A stretch of DNA of 64,000 nucleotides from Microbulbifer agarilyticus (GCF_020171345.1 NZ_JAIUZM010000004.1:372001-436000), one strand, 5' to 3'; shown: positions 48,638 to 57,612, counted from the stretch's first letter. Program-made: numbers and translations. The notes: a model not told the origin generated them from the letters alone.

Positions 48638-49219
48638 TTAGGCAAAGTTCTGGTTCACGAAGTCCCAGTTCAGCAGTGCCCAGAACGCTTCCATGTACTT
48701 TGGACGCGCGTTGCGGTAGTCGATGTAGTAAGCGTGTTCCCAAACGTCGCAGGTCAGCAGCGGAGTAACGCTGCTGTCGGTCAGCGGGGTTTCGGCGTTG
48801 GAAGTGTTTACGATGGCAACGGAGCCGTCGGACTTCTTCACCAGCCAAGTCCAGCCGGAACCGAAGTTGTTCACAGCGCTTGCGGTGAATTCTTCTTTGA
48901 ACTTGTCGAAGGAACCGAAAGCGGCGTTAATGGCTTCAGCCACGGCGCCAGTGGCTGCGCCGCCACCGTTGGGGCTCAGGCAGTTCCAGTAGAAGGTGTG
49001 GTTCCAGATCTGGGCTGCGTTGTTGAAAACACCACCGGAGGAGGACTTGATCACTTCTTCCAGGGATTTGTCAGCTTCCGGGGTACCGTCCAGCAGGCCG
49101 TTCAGCTTGTCGACGTAGGTCTTGTGGTGTTTGCCGTAGTGGTATTCCAGGGTTTCCTGGGAGATGTGCGGCTGCAGTGCGTCCATAGCATAGGGGAGTT
49201 CGGGCAGAACGTGTGCCAT
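48638..49219 (-). CDS. sodB: Superoxide dismutase [Fe]
   Basis: 193-residue cytosolic Fe-SOD. Metal ligands are in [16 protein letters not shown] (first His), [11 protein letters not shown] (second His), and [13 protein letters not shown] (Asp and third His). The phrase [14 protein letters not shown] is characteristic of the iron type. ATG 49219 is preceded by GGAAGGA; the frame to 49249 is rejected. Divergent from the coiled-coil protein gene. Confidence 0.96.
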   Translation of the reverse strand: MAHVLPELPYAMDALQPHISQETLEYHYGKHHKTYVDKLNGLLDGTPEADKSLEEVIKSSSGGVFNNAAQIWNHTFYWNCLSPNGGGAATGAVAEAINAAFGSFDKFKEEFTASAVNNFGSGWTWLVKKSDGSVAIVNTSNAETPLTDSSVTPLLTCDVWEHAYYIDYRNARPKYMEAFWALLNWDFVNQNFA

Positions 49220-49570
49220 GTGGTATTCCTTCCTTTGTCTGGGACCCATACCGACCCAAGTACGGTAGTAGGTCAGTTATTGATGGGCCGCATTCTACAC
49301 CTGCTTGATGTCATTATTAAGCCATCGGGCAGGTCAAAAGACTGCATTTGGGGTCTAACACACGACGATTTTTCTGTGGATAAGCCAATTCACCGCAATT
49401 GAGCCTCGATGACGGCTCGGTCGTGGATTGTGCGACGGCGGGGTTTTCCTCCGGGTATGTCCTATTCTGATAACTGGACCCGCTTACTTTTTCGTCAATT
49501 TTTGGTATAACTGCCGCAGTTTTCATCTTTACATTCGGTCGCCCAGACCGAGCCAACGCAGGACAACAGC
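49220..49570. promoter_or_regulatory. Divergent promoter region sodB / coiled-coil gene
   Basis: For the plus-strand gene, TTACTT (49484-49489), a 16-nt spacer and TATAAC (49506-49511) form a plausible promoter. No Fur or OxyR site for sodB was identified with confidence. Confidence 0.45.
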
Positions 49571-50332
49571 ATGCAACGCAGAGAGCCCACATTTGATGGC
49601 AACAGTTCATCCTCTATGGACCCTCAGATCCCGAACGGTCCCATTGGTGGCCGTCGACACGCCCCTGCCCAGCCGACCGCGCCGTCTGCGGCACCTGCTG
49701 AAGAGACCAGTGGTGGTGGCGGTTCTTCGTTCCTCGCCATTGTTGCGCTGATGCTGGCACTGGCCGGTCTCGGTGGTGCAGGCTTCCTGTATACCCAGTG
49801 GCAAGCCACGGTCGCGCAGCTGAAAGATGCCGATGCCCGTATCGTGCAGCTGGAGAAGCGCTTTGAAATGTCGGGTGAAGAGTCTGCCGCGTCAGTAGAA
49901 GTACTGAATGCGAAGGTTAAAGAAAACGCCTCCGAGATCCGCAAGCTGTGGGGTGTTTCTTACGATACCAACCGTAAGAGCATTGCCGCCAACAAGGCAT
50001 CTGCTGCTTCTGCCAAGAAAGAAGTAAACGCACTGGCCAAGAAGGTCAGCAGCGTTGAGACCACAGTTAAGAAACTGGTTGGTCTGGAATCCGAGATCGC
50101 TACCCTGAAGGCGTCGACGGTGAACGCTTCCCGCGAGACCAAAGACAAGGTGGCCAGCCTGGAGCGTCAGCTGAACTCTGTGCGTTCCGATCTGACCGCG
50201 CGCGTGGGTGCGAACGAAGAAGCGGTGGAATCTATCGACAGCTACCGCCGTACCGTGAACAAGGACCTGGTCCAGCTGCGCGACGCTATCCGCAGCCTGC
50301 AGTCCAGCTCCAGCACCGCTTCGGCACCCTGA
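49571..50332 (+). CDS. Single-pass membrane protein with long coiled coil, unknown function
   Basis: 253 residues: a low-complexity Pro/Ala/Gly/Ser N-terminus (1-50), one transmembrane helix (FLAIVALMLALAGLGGAGFLY, about 53-73), then about 170 residues of heptad-rich alpha-helix (alternating LEKRF, VEVLNAKV, SVETTVKKLVGLESEI, VASLERQLNSV). It has no enzyme motif. The orientation is probably N-in with the coiled coil in the periplasm, given the short N-terminus, but it could be reversed. It could be a structural or scaffold protein. Followed by a hairpin and then fumarase. Confidence 0.7.
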   Translation: MQRREPTFDGNSSSSMDPQIPNGPIGGRRHAPAQPTAPSAAPAEETSGGGGSSFLAIVALMLALAGLGGAGFLYTQWQATVAQLKDADARIVQLEKRFEMSGEESAASVEVLNAKVKENASEIRKLWGVSYDTNRKSIAANKASAASAKKEVNALAKKVSSVETTVKKLVGLESEIATLKASTVNASRETKDKVASLERQLNSVRSDLTARVGANEEAVESIDSYRRTVNKDLVQLRDAIRSLQSSSSTASAP

Positions 50333-50357
50333 CCTGAGCTAACTGCTTCAAATCAGT

Positions 50358-50387
50358 GATTAGCGGCGAAGTTTTTCGCCGCTAATC
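50358..50387 (+). terminator. Hairpin terminator after the coiled-coil gene
   Basis: Perfect 13-bp stem GATTAGCGGCGAA/TTCGCCGCTAATC with a 4-nt loop; followed by ATTCTCATTCC, a poor T-run, so termination may be partial. Confidence 0.7.
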
Positions 50388-50527
50388 ATTCTCATTCCTA
50401 TCTGTGCTCACTGAATTTCCACAAAGAAATTCGCTCTCCGCATCTCCTACCTGCGTCCTATCCAACACCCAAAGATAATTCGTGTAAAATCGCCGCCTTC
50501 GAGACGAGACGACAACCGGAGCCGGCA

Positions 50528-52036
50528 ATGACGATTATCCGCCAGGACGACCTGATCGACAGCGTGGCCGACGCGCTGCAGTTCATTTCTTATTACCACC
50601 CACAGGACTTTATCCAGGCCCTGAACCAGGCTTACGAAAAAGAAGCCAACCCGGCGGCGAAGGACGCCATGGCCCAGATCCTGATTAATTCCCGCATGTG
50701 TGCCCAGGGCCACCGCCCCATTTGTCAGGACACCGGCATCGTGACCGTGAAACTGAAAGTGGGCATGAACGTGCAGTGGGACGCGGACATGAGCGTGACC
50801 GACATGGTCAACGAAGGTGTGCGCCGCGCCTACAACAACCCCGACAATGTCCTGCGCGCTTCCATTCTGGAGGACCCGGATGGTGCCCGTAAGAACACCG
50901 GCGACAACACGCCGGCGGTTATCCACTACGAAATCGTGCCCGGCGACAACGTCGACGTATACGTAGCGGCCAAGGGCGGCGGCAGTGAGGCGAAGAGTAA
51001 ATTCGCCATGCTGAACCCGTCCGACTCCGTGGTGGACTGGGTACTGGAAATGGTGCCCAAGATGGGCGCGGGCTGGTGTCCGCCCGGTATGCTGGGTATT
51101 GGCGTTGGCGGTACCGCTGAGAAAGCCATGCTGCTGGCAAAAGAATCCTTGCTGGACCCGATCGACATCCAAGTCCTGCAGGAGCGCGGCGCCTCCAATC
51201 GCGCCGAAGAACTGCGTCTGGAACTGTTCGACAAGGTCAACAAGCTGGGCATCGGCGCCCAGGGGCTGGGCGGCCTCACCACCGTGCTGGACGTGAAGGT
51301 GAAAGACTTCCCGACCCACGCGGCGAACAAAGCGGTTGCGATCATTCCGAACTGCGCGGCTACTCGTCACACCCACTTCACCCTGGATGGTTCCGGTGCA
51401 GCGCGCCAGACACCGCCGAAGTTGGAAGACTGGCCGGAAATTACCCGTGCCGCCGGCGGCAACACGCGCCGGGTGAACCTCGACGAAGTGACCGCCGAAG
51501 ACGTACTGGAATGGCAGCCCGGTGACACCTTGCTGCTCAACGGCAAAATGCTGACCGGCCGCGACGCGGCGCATAAGAAAATGGTAGACATCCTGGCCAA
51601 GGGTGAGAAACTGCCGGTGGATTTGACCGGTCGCTTTATCTACTACGTGGGCCCGGTAGATCCGGTGCGCGAAGAAGTTGTTGGCCCGGCGGGCCCAACA
51701 ACCGCAACCCGCATGGATAAGTTTACCCGTACCATGCTGGAAGAAACCGGCCTGTTGGGCATGATCGGTAAAGCTGAGCGCGGCCCCACCGCCATCGAAG
51801 CCATCCGCGATAACAAAGCGGTGTACCTGATGGCCGTGGGCGGTGCAGCGTACCTGGTTGCGCAAGCGATCAAGGATGCCAAGGTTATTGCCTTCCCGGA
51901 ACTGGGTATGGAAGCCATCTACGAATTTGAAGTAGAAGACATGCCGGTAACCGTTGCGGTAGATAGCCAGGGCGAATCGGTACATAACACCGGCCCGGTT
52001 ATCTGGAAGCACAAGATCGAAGAGGGTAGTGTGTAA
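50528..52036 (+). CDS. Fumarate hydratase class I
   Basis: 502-residue 4Fe-4S fumarase of the TCA cycle, FumA/FumB-like. Cluster cysteines sit in CAQGHRPICQDTG near residues 58-70, in GWCPPGMLGIG near 181, and in NCAATRH near 277. The C-terminal beta domain (MDKFTRTMLEETGLLGMIGK, and PAGPTTATR) is fused as usual. Start ATG 50528. Oxygen-labile; co-location with Fe-SOD two genes away is suggestive but not proof of shared control. Confidence 0.96.
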   Translation: MTIIRQDDLIDSVADALQFISYYHPQDFIQALNQAYEKEANPAAKDAMAQILINSRMCAQGHRPICQDTGIVTVKLKVGMNVQWDADMSVTDMVNEGVRRAYNNPDNVLRASILEDPDGARKNTGDNTPAVIHYEIVPGDNVDVYVAAKGGGSEAKSKFAMLNPSDSVVDWVLEMVPKMGAGWCPPGMLGIGVGGTAEKAMLLAKESLLDPIDIQVLQERGASNRAEELRLELFDKVNKLGIGAQGLGGLTTVLDVKVKDFPTHAANKAVAIIPNCAATRHTHFTLDGSGAARQTPPKLEDWPEITRAAGGNTRRVNLDEVTAEDVLEWQPGDTLLLNGKMLTGRDAAHKKMVDILAKGEKLPVDLTGRFIYYVGPVDPVREEVVGPAGPTTATRMDKFTRTMLEETGLLGMIGKAERGPTAIEAIRDNKAVYLMAVGGAAYLVAQAIKDAKVIAFPELGMEAIYEFEVEDMPVTVAVDSQGESVHNTGPVIWKHKIEEGSV

Positions 52037-52060
52037 GCAGTTAATGCTTTCTACTTTTCG

Positions 52061-52087
52061 AAAAACGGCGCCCTGGGCGCCGTTTTT
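52061..52087 (+). terminator. Intrinsic terminator after fumarase
   Basis: Almost perfect palindrome AAAAACGGCGCCC/GGGCGCCGTTTTT, 25 nt past the fumarase stop, ending in a T-run. Confidence 0.93.
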
Positions 52088-52225
52088 CATTTAGAGCGTG
52101 AGTCACATTAAGTTGATTTGTGTGTGACCCCCCTAGTTCGAGCCGACCGATTCGCGAAGTGTAGTGGTTTACTAATCCCGGACATGAATTTAGGTGGTAA
52201 AGTTGCTGCCTGAGACAGAGGTGTA

Positions 52226-52537
52226 ATGAGTAAACAAGGTTGTTCCTTTTCTCCTGAGTTCAAGCTGGATGCTGCCCACCTAGTCGTTGATCAAGGGTAT
52301 CCAATATCGGAGGCCGCCCGTTCGCTGGATGTCGGCACTACCGTAATCCGCCGATGGGGGAAGCAGTTAGAGTCTGAGCGCAGTGGTGAAACGCCCGCGA
52401 ACAAAGCCATCACCCCGGAACAGCAAAGAGTCCAAGAACTCGAAGCCCGAATCAATCGCCTGGACCGGGAGAAGGAGATACTAAAAAAAGCTACTGCTCT
52501 CTTGATGTCCGACGAGATAAATCGTACGTGCCAATAG
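52226..52537 (+). CDS. IS3-family transposase OrfA
   Basis: 103-residue DNA-binding protein: HTH_Tnp_1 domain (FSPEFKLDAAHLVVDQGYPISEAARSLD split over 9-36, then VGTTVIRRWGKQ) and a C-terminal leucine zipper with LEARINRLDREKEILKKATA. An A7G run (CTAAAAAAAGC near 52480-52490) is the usual programmed -1 frameshift site that would make OrfAB. Intact in itself, but the element is dead because OrfB is broken. Confidence 0.85.
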   Translation: MSKQGCSFSPEFKLDAAHLVVDQGYPISEAARSLDVGTTVIRRWGKQLESERSGETPANKAITPEQQRVQELEARINRLDREKEILKKATALLMSDEINRTCQ

Positions 52538-52978
52538 GCCGATTAAGTCAGCAAGAGCCTGTCGAACTGGTCTGTGAAGCGTTTGATGTACCTCGATCTT
52601 GCTACTACGAGTACAAGATCAGAAAAAACGTTATTGATACATCGAGGGTTCAGCTGCCGGCCAAGGTTAATGACGCCTTCAAGCGTAGCCGTAGTGCCGC
52701 TGATAGCCGAACAATCGTGGGTTTACTCAATGATCAGGGCATAACTATCGGGGGGCAAAGTGCGCAGCTTGATGCGCGAAGCTGGCCTGATCTGCAAGCA
52801 GCCGGGTCCTCACAAATACAAGAAGGCAACAGTTGAGCGGCCTGACAAACCCAATGAGCTTGATCGGCAGTTCAATGTGGAGATGCCAAATCGAGTTGTA
52901 ATCCCAAATTTGCACAAAACGTCTACAGCATTGGTCGCGCCTGTTACCGGCGCTATGCGTAAGCACTCTGATAAATAG
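52528..52978 (+). pseudogene. IS3-family transposase OrfB, frameshifted and truncated
   Basis: Begins PIGRLSQQEPVELVCEAFDVPRSCYYEYK in the -1 frame relative to OrfA, then loses frame at a six-G run (52750-52755). Removing one G restores GKVRSLMREAGLICKQPGPH, which continues to ERPDKPNELDRQFNVEMPNRV in the next frame. After about 52897 the similarity ends, before the DDE residues; the last 25 codons do not resemble a transposase. So there is one base insertion plus loss of the 3' part. Confidence 0.82.
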
Positions 52979-52979
52979 A

Positions 52980-53008
52980 TTGACTTCAGCTGGTATTGTC
53001 TATATCTT
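52980..53008 (+). promoter_or_regulatory. Candidate cold-shock gene promoter
   Basis: TTGACT (52980-52985), a 17-nt spacer and TATCTT (53003-53008). It would give a 5' leader of about 145 nt, in keeping with the long leaders of csp genes. Placed directly next to the IS remnant. Confidence 0.35.
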
Positions 53009-53159
53009 GATCACAGCTAAAAAGTAAGTCTCTTTGTTGTATCCTCCATTTCGTCGCAATACCTTAATTCTTCGTCCTGTAGTTTCTAATTTTCAGTCCC
53101 TTTTCCGCTATTCACGCCTCATGAAGGCACACCTATATCTATCTACAGGCTAATTTGCT

Positions 53160-53369
53160 ATGTCTAATGTAACTACCGGTATTGTTAAGTGGTTTAACGA
53201 ATCTAAAGGCTTTGGTTTTATCGAACAAGAGTCAGGCCCAGATGTTTTCGCTCATTTCAGCGCCATCACCAGTTCAGGCTTCAAAACCTTAACAGAAGGC
53301 CAAAAAGTTGAATTCACTTTAGGCCACGGCCAGAAAGGTCCTCAAGCAGAGAATATTATTGCGCTCTAA
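53160..53369 (+). CDS. CspA-family cold-shock protein
   Basis: 69-residue OB-fold single-strand nucleic-acid binder. RNP1 KGFGFIEQ near residues 17-24 and RNP2 DVFAHFS near 29-35 are intact; starts [16 protein letters not shown]. An RNA chaperone role is expected. The region is richer in A/T than the surrounding housekeeping genes. The gene has its own terminator and stands between an IS remnant and an attC-like site, so it may be a transferred copy. Confidence 0.95.
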   Translation: MSNVTTGIVKWFNESKGFGFIEQESGPDVFAHFSAITSSGFKTLTEGQKVEFTLGHGQKGPQAENIIAL

Positions 53370-53384
53370 TATTTAGACCGCAGC

Positions 53385-53417
53385 AAAAAGGCAGGCTTTT
53401 TAGCCTGCTTTTTTTTG
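53385..53417 (+). terminator. Intrinsic terminator of the csp gene
   Basis: Stem GCAGGCT/AGCCTGC extended by A- and T-tracts, followed by a run of eight T. 16 nt after the csp stop. Confidence 0.9.
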
Positions 53418-53449
53418 CTTAAAATTCGACACATAAGAAACAGGTAGTC

Positions 53450-53555
53450 ATGTAACAAGTTGCTGTATTCGACCGCCTACACTCTGCTTGCTTTGTGCCG
53501 TACGCTACGCTAGCACAAAGCGAGCAGATCAAGGCGGCCAAGCAAGGCGTTATGC
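53450..53555 (+). other. attC-like integron recombination site
   Basis: A 106-nt imperfect palindrome between ATGTAAC (53450-53456) and GTTATGC (53549-53555), the latter a typical attC core. Nested arms: CCGCC/GGCGG (53473-53477 with 53533-53537) and CTGCTTGCTTTGTGC/GCACAAAGCGAGCAG (53484-53498 with 53513-53527, one mismatch), as in attC hairpins. The GNAT gene starts 13 nt after the core, as cassette genes do. No integrase or second attC was seen in the window, so this would be a lone site. Confidence 0.68.
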
Positions 53556-53568
53556 ATAAAAAATACAC

Positions 53569-54090
53569 ATGAAAATAAGATTAATTGCAGTTGATGATGC
53601 CTTTCGATTGTCGAAGTTCTACGAGGTCAACCAGATACATCTGCAACCCTGGGAGCCATGCAAGTCAGAGGAGTACCATTCTGAAGCCGCCTGGGAAGCG
53701 CGTTTGCTGGAGTGGTGCTCGCCGACGGAAAGCGCCGATTCCTTTCACTTCATTTCAATTGAGCCGAGTAGTGACGAAATAATTGCTACGTGCTCGCTCA
53801 CGAATATCGTCAGAGGTCCGTTCGAGGCATGTTATATGGGGTACGCGGTTGACCATCGTTACGAGGGTAAAGGTGTGATGAAGACACTTTGTCGGTACGT
53901 CATCGAATATGCGTTTAAAGAACTGTCGTTAAATCGAGTTATGGCAAACTACATGCCGAGAAACGGTAGGTCGGCGATACTGCTCAAGAGCCTTGGTTTT
54001 GTCAAAGAGGGTGAGGCGAAGCGGTATTTGAAAATTAATGGGATTTGGGAAGATCACATTCTAACGTCACTGCTAAATCCCGCGAATTGA
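53569..54090 (+). CDS. GNAT acetyltransferase, RimJ/RimL type
   Basis: 173-residue N-acetyltransferase. The acetyl-CoA loop is HRYEGKGVM near residues 103-111, preceded by the beta-strand CYMGYAVD and followed by FKELSLNRVMANYMPRN and SLGFVKEGEAKRYLKINGIWEDH split as in ribosomal-protein alanine acetyltransferases. Substrate unknown: a protein N-terminus or a small amine/antibiotic. ATG 53569 follows an attC-like core by 13 nt, suggesting a cassette origin; A/T-rich compared with its chromosomal neighbours. Confidence 0.9.
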   Translation: MKIRLIAVDDAFRLSKFYEVNQIHLQPWEPCKSEEYHSEAAWEARLLEWCSPTESADSFHFISIEPSSDEIIATCSLTNIVRGPFEACYMGYAVDHRYEGKGVMKTLCRYVIEYAFKELSLNRVMANYMPRNGRSAILLKSLGFVKEGEAKRYLKINGIWEDHILTSLLNPAN

Positions 54091-54100
54091 TAATGTGTAT

Positions 54101-54424
54101 ATGAAGTCCTTCAGAATAGGAAGTAAGTTTCAGCTGTGGAAACTTTTTTGGCTATGTATATTGCCAGTAGTAGTGCTGTATCAAGTATCTTGGTATATGT
54201 TTTTTCAAGATGCCCCCAGTTCTATTTGGGTTGATGGGACGTCGCATCGGTTAATTGCGTCAAAGTTGTTTGGGGAGCTTATTCTTTATTCGATAGCAGT
54301 TTGGCTCGTTGCTGGGTATAGCTTATTCAGATACCATTTTTTTCATCGGCTGACTTGCCTGATTATACTGGTGGTAATCGGTGTCACAACACACGGTCTG
54401 TATAGGGAGCTAGCGAGCTTGTGA
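54101..54424 (+). CDS. Small membrane protein, unknown
   Basis: About 107 residues with three hydrophobic helices (LFWLCILPVVVLYQVSWYMF, LFGELILYSIAVWLVAGYSL, LTCLIILVVIGV) and no recognisable family. ATG 54101 is preferred over GTG 54095. It lies 10 nt after the GNAT gene and may belong to the same cassette or transcript. Composition is A/T-rich like the GNAT gene. Confidence 0.6.
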   Translation: MKSFRIGSKFQLWKLFWLCILPVVVLYQVSWYMFFQDAPSSIWVDGTSHRLIASKLFGELILYSIAVWLVAGYSLFRYHFFHRLTCLIILVVIGVTTHGLYRELASL

Positions 54425-54528
54425 CAATCCAGCGTACTGGATCAGCACCTTTGTGTAACTAGGCTATTTGACTTGGTTGCTGCTGTTCAGGCCTGTGTTT
54501 GTCAGGGTTAAGGAGTGGAGTCGGTACT

Positions 54529-54858
54529 ATGAGTCAACAACCATTTATCGGTCCCTTAATGCTGATTCTTCTAGGTGCTATTCCACTAATAGCATTTGGC
54601 TATGCCATAGCCGTTAAGAAGAAATATCATTTGATCGTCGGCTGGAAAGAGGGCGATAAGCCAAAACATCCAGAGTTGCCGAATACCATAGGTCGATCCC
54701 TGATTTATGCGGGTCTTGCGGTATTGTTTGCTGCTGTGGGGAGTTATCTAGATTTCATTAGTGATGCTTGGCTGGTGGCGGTTTGCGTGGCCGCGGGGCT
54801 GTATGTCGTTCTACGGTCGGTATATGCCGGGGTCAGGTTTTCGAAGAAAAGTTCCTAG
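54529..54858 (+). CDS. Small two- to three-helix membrane protein, possibly DUF3784-like
   Basis: 109 residues: N-terminal helix (LMLILLGAIPLIAFGYAIAV), then KKKYHLIVGWKEGDKPKHPE, then two closely spaced helices. The segment KYHLIVGW recalls DUF3784, but the match is weak. ATG 54529 has AAGGAG about 13 nt upstream. Unknown function. No attC was seen on either side. Confidence 0.6.
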   Translation: MSQQPFIGPLMLILLGAIPLIAFGYAIAVKKKYHLIVGWKEGDKPKHPELPNTIGRSLIYAGLAVLFAAVGSYLDFISDAWLVAVCVAAGLYVVLRSVYAGVRFSKKSS

Positions 54859-54966
54859 TGATTGACAGGGGCATGAAGGTATCTGCGGGTAGTCGCGCAA
54901 TGTAAACTGCCCGGGGCATCTAATAGTTGTGCGGATGCAAGATGGACTCTGATTTTTTGGATTTCT

Positions 54967-55335
54967 ATGAATCACATGTCTAAGGCAACATATCCTATTA
55001 ACCAGCACGATGCATACCATGCGCATGTTTACTTTGATGGAGACAGCGGGGTATTCGCATCACAGCTCCGCGACAGTATTCAGCAGGTGTTTCCACTCAA
55101 GGTGGGGCGCTTCCATGGGCAGCCTGTCGGTCCACATCCGGTGGGTAGCTTTCAGGTCATCTTTGGGCGTGCAGATTTCTCGGACTTTGTACCCTGGCTG
55201 GATTCCAATCGGGGAGAGTTGAGCGTGCTGATTCACGCCCTGACGGGTGATGACCTGAAAGATCATACGGACTATACCTATTGGCTTGGCAAACCGTGGG
55301 ATCTAAATCTCGCTTTATTCAAAAAGACCGACTAG
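54967..55335 (+). CDS. DOPA 4,5-dioxygenase family protein
   Basis: 122-residue cytosolic protein of the DOPA 4,5-dioxygenase (PF08883) type. Conserved histidines are in HDAYHAHVYFD near residues 14-24, VGRFHGQPVGPHPVGSFQV near 47-65 and the C-terminal LIHALTGDDLKDHTDYTYWLG split around 88-107. Bacterial members are small and their true substrate is usually unknown; ring-opening of a catechol is the family reaction. A second ATG at 54976 is also possible. Convergent with selU. Confidence 0.85.
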   Translation: MNHMSKATYPINQHDAYHAHVYFDGDSGVFASQLRDSIQQVFPLKVGRFHGQPVGPHPVGSFQVIFGRADFSDFVPWLDSNRGELSVLIHALTGDDLKDHTDYTYWLGKPWDLNLALFKKTD

Positions 55336-55435
55336 CCGTGCTAAGCGTCCTAACACGGTCGGCGTTTTTGGCGAATTGACGGTGTCCCCGCTTACGATGG
55401 GTTGAAGCATCCAGCTGGTCGTACGGGAACAGTCA

Positions 55436-56548
55436 CTACGCTGAAGCGTGTTCCCACAAATATTCCACCACTTCCTGCTGTGTGCCGCGAAAGATAATGC
55501 GGTCCGCATTTTTTTCGATTTGGTAGTCGTACATTGGGTCGTAGTAATCTTGCAGCAGGCTGCTGATCCAGTCCCGGTGTCGCTCGACATTGCCGGTGGT
55601 AAGCTGTTGCTCCAGGGCCTGGTCCATCATTGCGGCTAACTGGCGATAACGCTCACTGCCGAGGCGTTTGGTGATATTGGACAGGTTTTGCTTGAGTGAC
55701 GTGGCAAATATTTCTGGGCCCTGTTCCTCACCGTGTTCGGTGACAAATTCTGCACACAGGTCGATGACATAGTCCCCGAGGATGCGCTCAACCCGGTTTT
55801 CAAACGCATCATCCAGCCATACGAGCGGATAGCTGCGCATTTGCTGATGTAATGAGAGGGGCACGGAACAGCGACCGATCAAACGGCTTTCATCCTCCAG
55901 TACGAAGTGGTGCTGGCCTGCGGCGCGACGTTTTAAAAAATCGATAGCCAGGGCATTTTCGAATCCGATCTGCGACGGTTGCGGTGTAGCGCGTTTTCCG
56001 AAGGTGGAGCCGCGGTGGTTGGCGTGCTTCTCGAGATCTACCGCATTGGCGAGCACGTTGAGCACTTCGGTTTTGCCGGTGCCGGTCATACCGCCCACGA
56101 GGGTAAACTGGCATTCACTGACGGCACTTTCTATTTCATTCAACAGGAAAGTGCGCATGGCTTTGTAGCCACCCTGTATTCGAGGGTAATCGACGCCTGC
56201 CTCATGCAGCCACTGCTGGCTAATCTGTGAGCGCAGGCCACCGCGGAAGCAAAACAGGTAGCCTTCCGGATGCTCGCGGGCGAATTCGGCCCAGGCGTTT
56301 ACCCGCTCTTCTTTGATCGCGCCGCTGACCAGTTGGTGCCCCAGTTTTATGGCGGCATCCTGGCCCTGTTGCTTGTAACAGGTACCGACCTTTTGCCGTT
56401 CTGCATCGGTCATCAACGGCAGGCTGGTGGCGCAGGGGAAGGAGCCCTTGTTGAATTCAAGTGGGGCGCGGGTGTCAATCAGCGGCCGGTCGCTGAGAAA
56501 GATTTCCCGGTAATCTTTGCTGTCTGGTCTGCTTTGGGCGCCACTCAT
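55436..56548 (-). CDS. selU: tRNA 2-selenouridine synthase
   Basis: 370-residue SelU (MnmH/YbbB) replacing sulfur with selenium at tRNA wobble U34 through a geranylated intermediate. N-terminal rhodanese domain with the catalytic cysteine in [11 protein letters not shown] near residue 98; C-terminal P-loop domain with Walker [11 protein letters not shown] near 153-162. Its ATG overlaps the selD stop by 4 nt, so the selenium donor and user are co-translated. Confidence 0.96.
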   Translation of the reverse strand: MSGAQSRPDSKDYREIFLSDRPLIDTRAPLEFNKGSFPCATSLPLMTDAERQKVGTCYKQQGQDAAIKLGHQLVSGAIKEERVNAWAEFAREHPEGYLFCFRGGLRSQISQQWLHEAGVDYPRIQGGYKAMRTFLLNEIESAVSECQFTLVGGMTGTGKTEVLNVLANAVDLEKHANHRGSTFGKRATPQPSQIGFENALAIDFLKRRAAGQHHFVLEDESRLIGRCSVPLSLHQQMRSYPLVWLDDAFENRVERILGDYVIDLCAEFVTEHGEEQGPEIFATSLKQNLSNITKRLGSERYRQLAAMMDQALEQQLTTGNVERHRDWISSLLQDYYDPMYDYQIEKNADRIIFRGTQQEVVEYLWEHASA

Positions 56549-57612
56549 TCCACAATCACCGCAGGGCCTTGTTGTGCACCCTCAGGGTGTGGCGCTACCA
56601 GTTCGCCGATCGGTTGCAGTTCCAGCCCAAATTCCGCGGCCGCGGCGAGAAACTCGGCCTCCTGTTGTGGCGCAACCGCAACCAACAAACCACCGCTGGT
56701 TTGCGGGTCGGCAAGTAGCTGTTTTTGATCGTCGCTCGACAGGCTGACCCGGTGCCCGTAACTGTCAAAGTTTCGACCAGTACCGCCGGGTACGCAGCCC
56801 TGCTGCAGGTAGTGGTCGACTCCCGGGATGCGCGGTACCGCATCGTAGCGAATACGTGCGGTGAGGCCACTGCCATCGGCCATTTCCACCAGGTGCCCGA
56901 GCAGGCCAAAGCCGGTAACGTCGGTCATTGCGCTGACGGCGTCCATACGTGCGAAGCGGCTGCCTGGGCGGTTCAGCGTGCACATGAGGTCACGGGCTGT
57001 GCCGGCATCTTCCGGGCGCAGCTTTTCCTGCTTTTCAGCGGTGGTCAGGATGCCAATACCCAGAGGTTTCGTAAGGAACAGTTTATCGCCGGCGCGGGCG
57101 CTGTCGTTGCGCTTCAGGCGCTGCTTTTCCACCACGCCTGTCACTGCCAAACCGAAGATGGGTTCTGGGGCATCGATGGAGTGGCCGCCCGCCAGGGGAA
57201 TGCCGGCGTCGGCACACACCGCGCGGCCGCCGCGAATCACTTCACGCGCTACTTCAGGCGGCAGCAGATTTACTGGCCAGCCGAGGATGGCGATGGCCAT
57301 CAGTGGGTCGGCACCCATGGCGTAAATGTCACTGATCGCATTGGTGGCGGCGATACGCCCGAAATCGTAGGGGTCATCTACGATGGGCATAAAGAAATCG
57401 GTGGTGGAAACCACGCCCAGCTGCTCATCCAGGCCGTATACGGCAGCGTCGTCCCGGGAGTGGTTGCCAACCCATAGATTCGGGTCCATTTGCGGCGCAT
57501 CGCTATTGGCGAGAATCTTGTCGAGCACCGCAGGCGAGATCTTGCAGCCGCAACCAGCGCCGTGGCTGTACTGGGTGAGACGTACTGGGGTTGATGGTGT
57601 GGAATCGCTCAT
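56545..57612 (-). CDS. selD: Selenide, water dikinase
   Basis: 355-residue enzyme making selenophosphate from selenide and ATP. The N-terminal active-site loop is GAGCGCKI (cysteine form, not selenocysteine) near residues 19-26, followed by the AIR-synthetase-like core ([24 protein letters not shown] split, then [15 protein letters not shown]). The coupled downstream selU shows selenium is used at least for tRNA; selA/selB are not in the window. Confidence 0.97.
   Translation of the reverse strand: MSDSTPSTPVRLTQYSHGAGCGCKISPAVLDKILANSDAPQMDPNLWVGNHSRDDAAVYGLDEQLGVVSTTDFFMPIVDDPYDFGRIAATNAISDIYAMGADPLMAIAILGWPVNLLPPEVAREVIRGGRAVCADAGIPLAGGHSIDAPEPIFGLAVTGVVEKQRLKRNDSARAGDKLFLTKPLGIGILTTAEKQEKLRPEDAGTARDLMCTLNRPGSRFARMDAVSAMTDVTGFGLLGHLVEMADGSGLTARIRYDAVPRIPGVDHYLQQGCVPGGTGRNFDSYGHRVSLSSDDQKQLLADPQTSGGLLVAVAPQQEAEFLAAAAEFGLELQPIGELVAPHPEGAQQGPAVIVE

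Larger units (their letters stand above)
52160..52978 (+). mobile_element. IS3-family insertion sequence remnant
   Basis: The left end TGTAGTGGTTTACTAATCC at 52160 resembles the terminal repeat of IS3-family elements of the TGTAGTGG group, and orfA follows 66 nt inside. orfB is frameshifted and then truncated about 135 codons in, so the catalytic DDE core and the right end are missing. The element cannot move by itself. Confidence 0.85.

Noticed and set aside
50447..52090. 547-residue minus-strand open frame opposite fumarase
   Set aside because: Exact antisense shadow of a strongly coding gene; composition is His/Gly/Val/Arg-rich without any domain.
53160..53369. The csp gene as a certain integron cassette
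   Set aside because: An attC-like site follows it, but it has its own terminator and no core site was found before it, so cassette status is not claimed.
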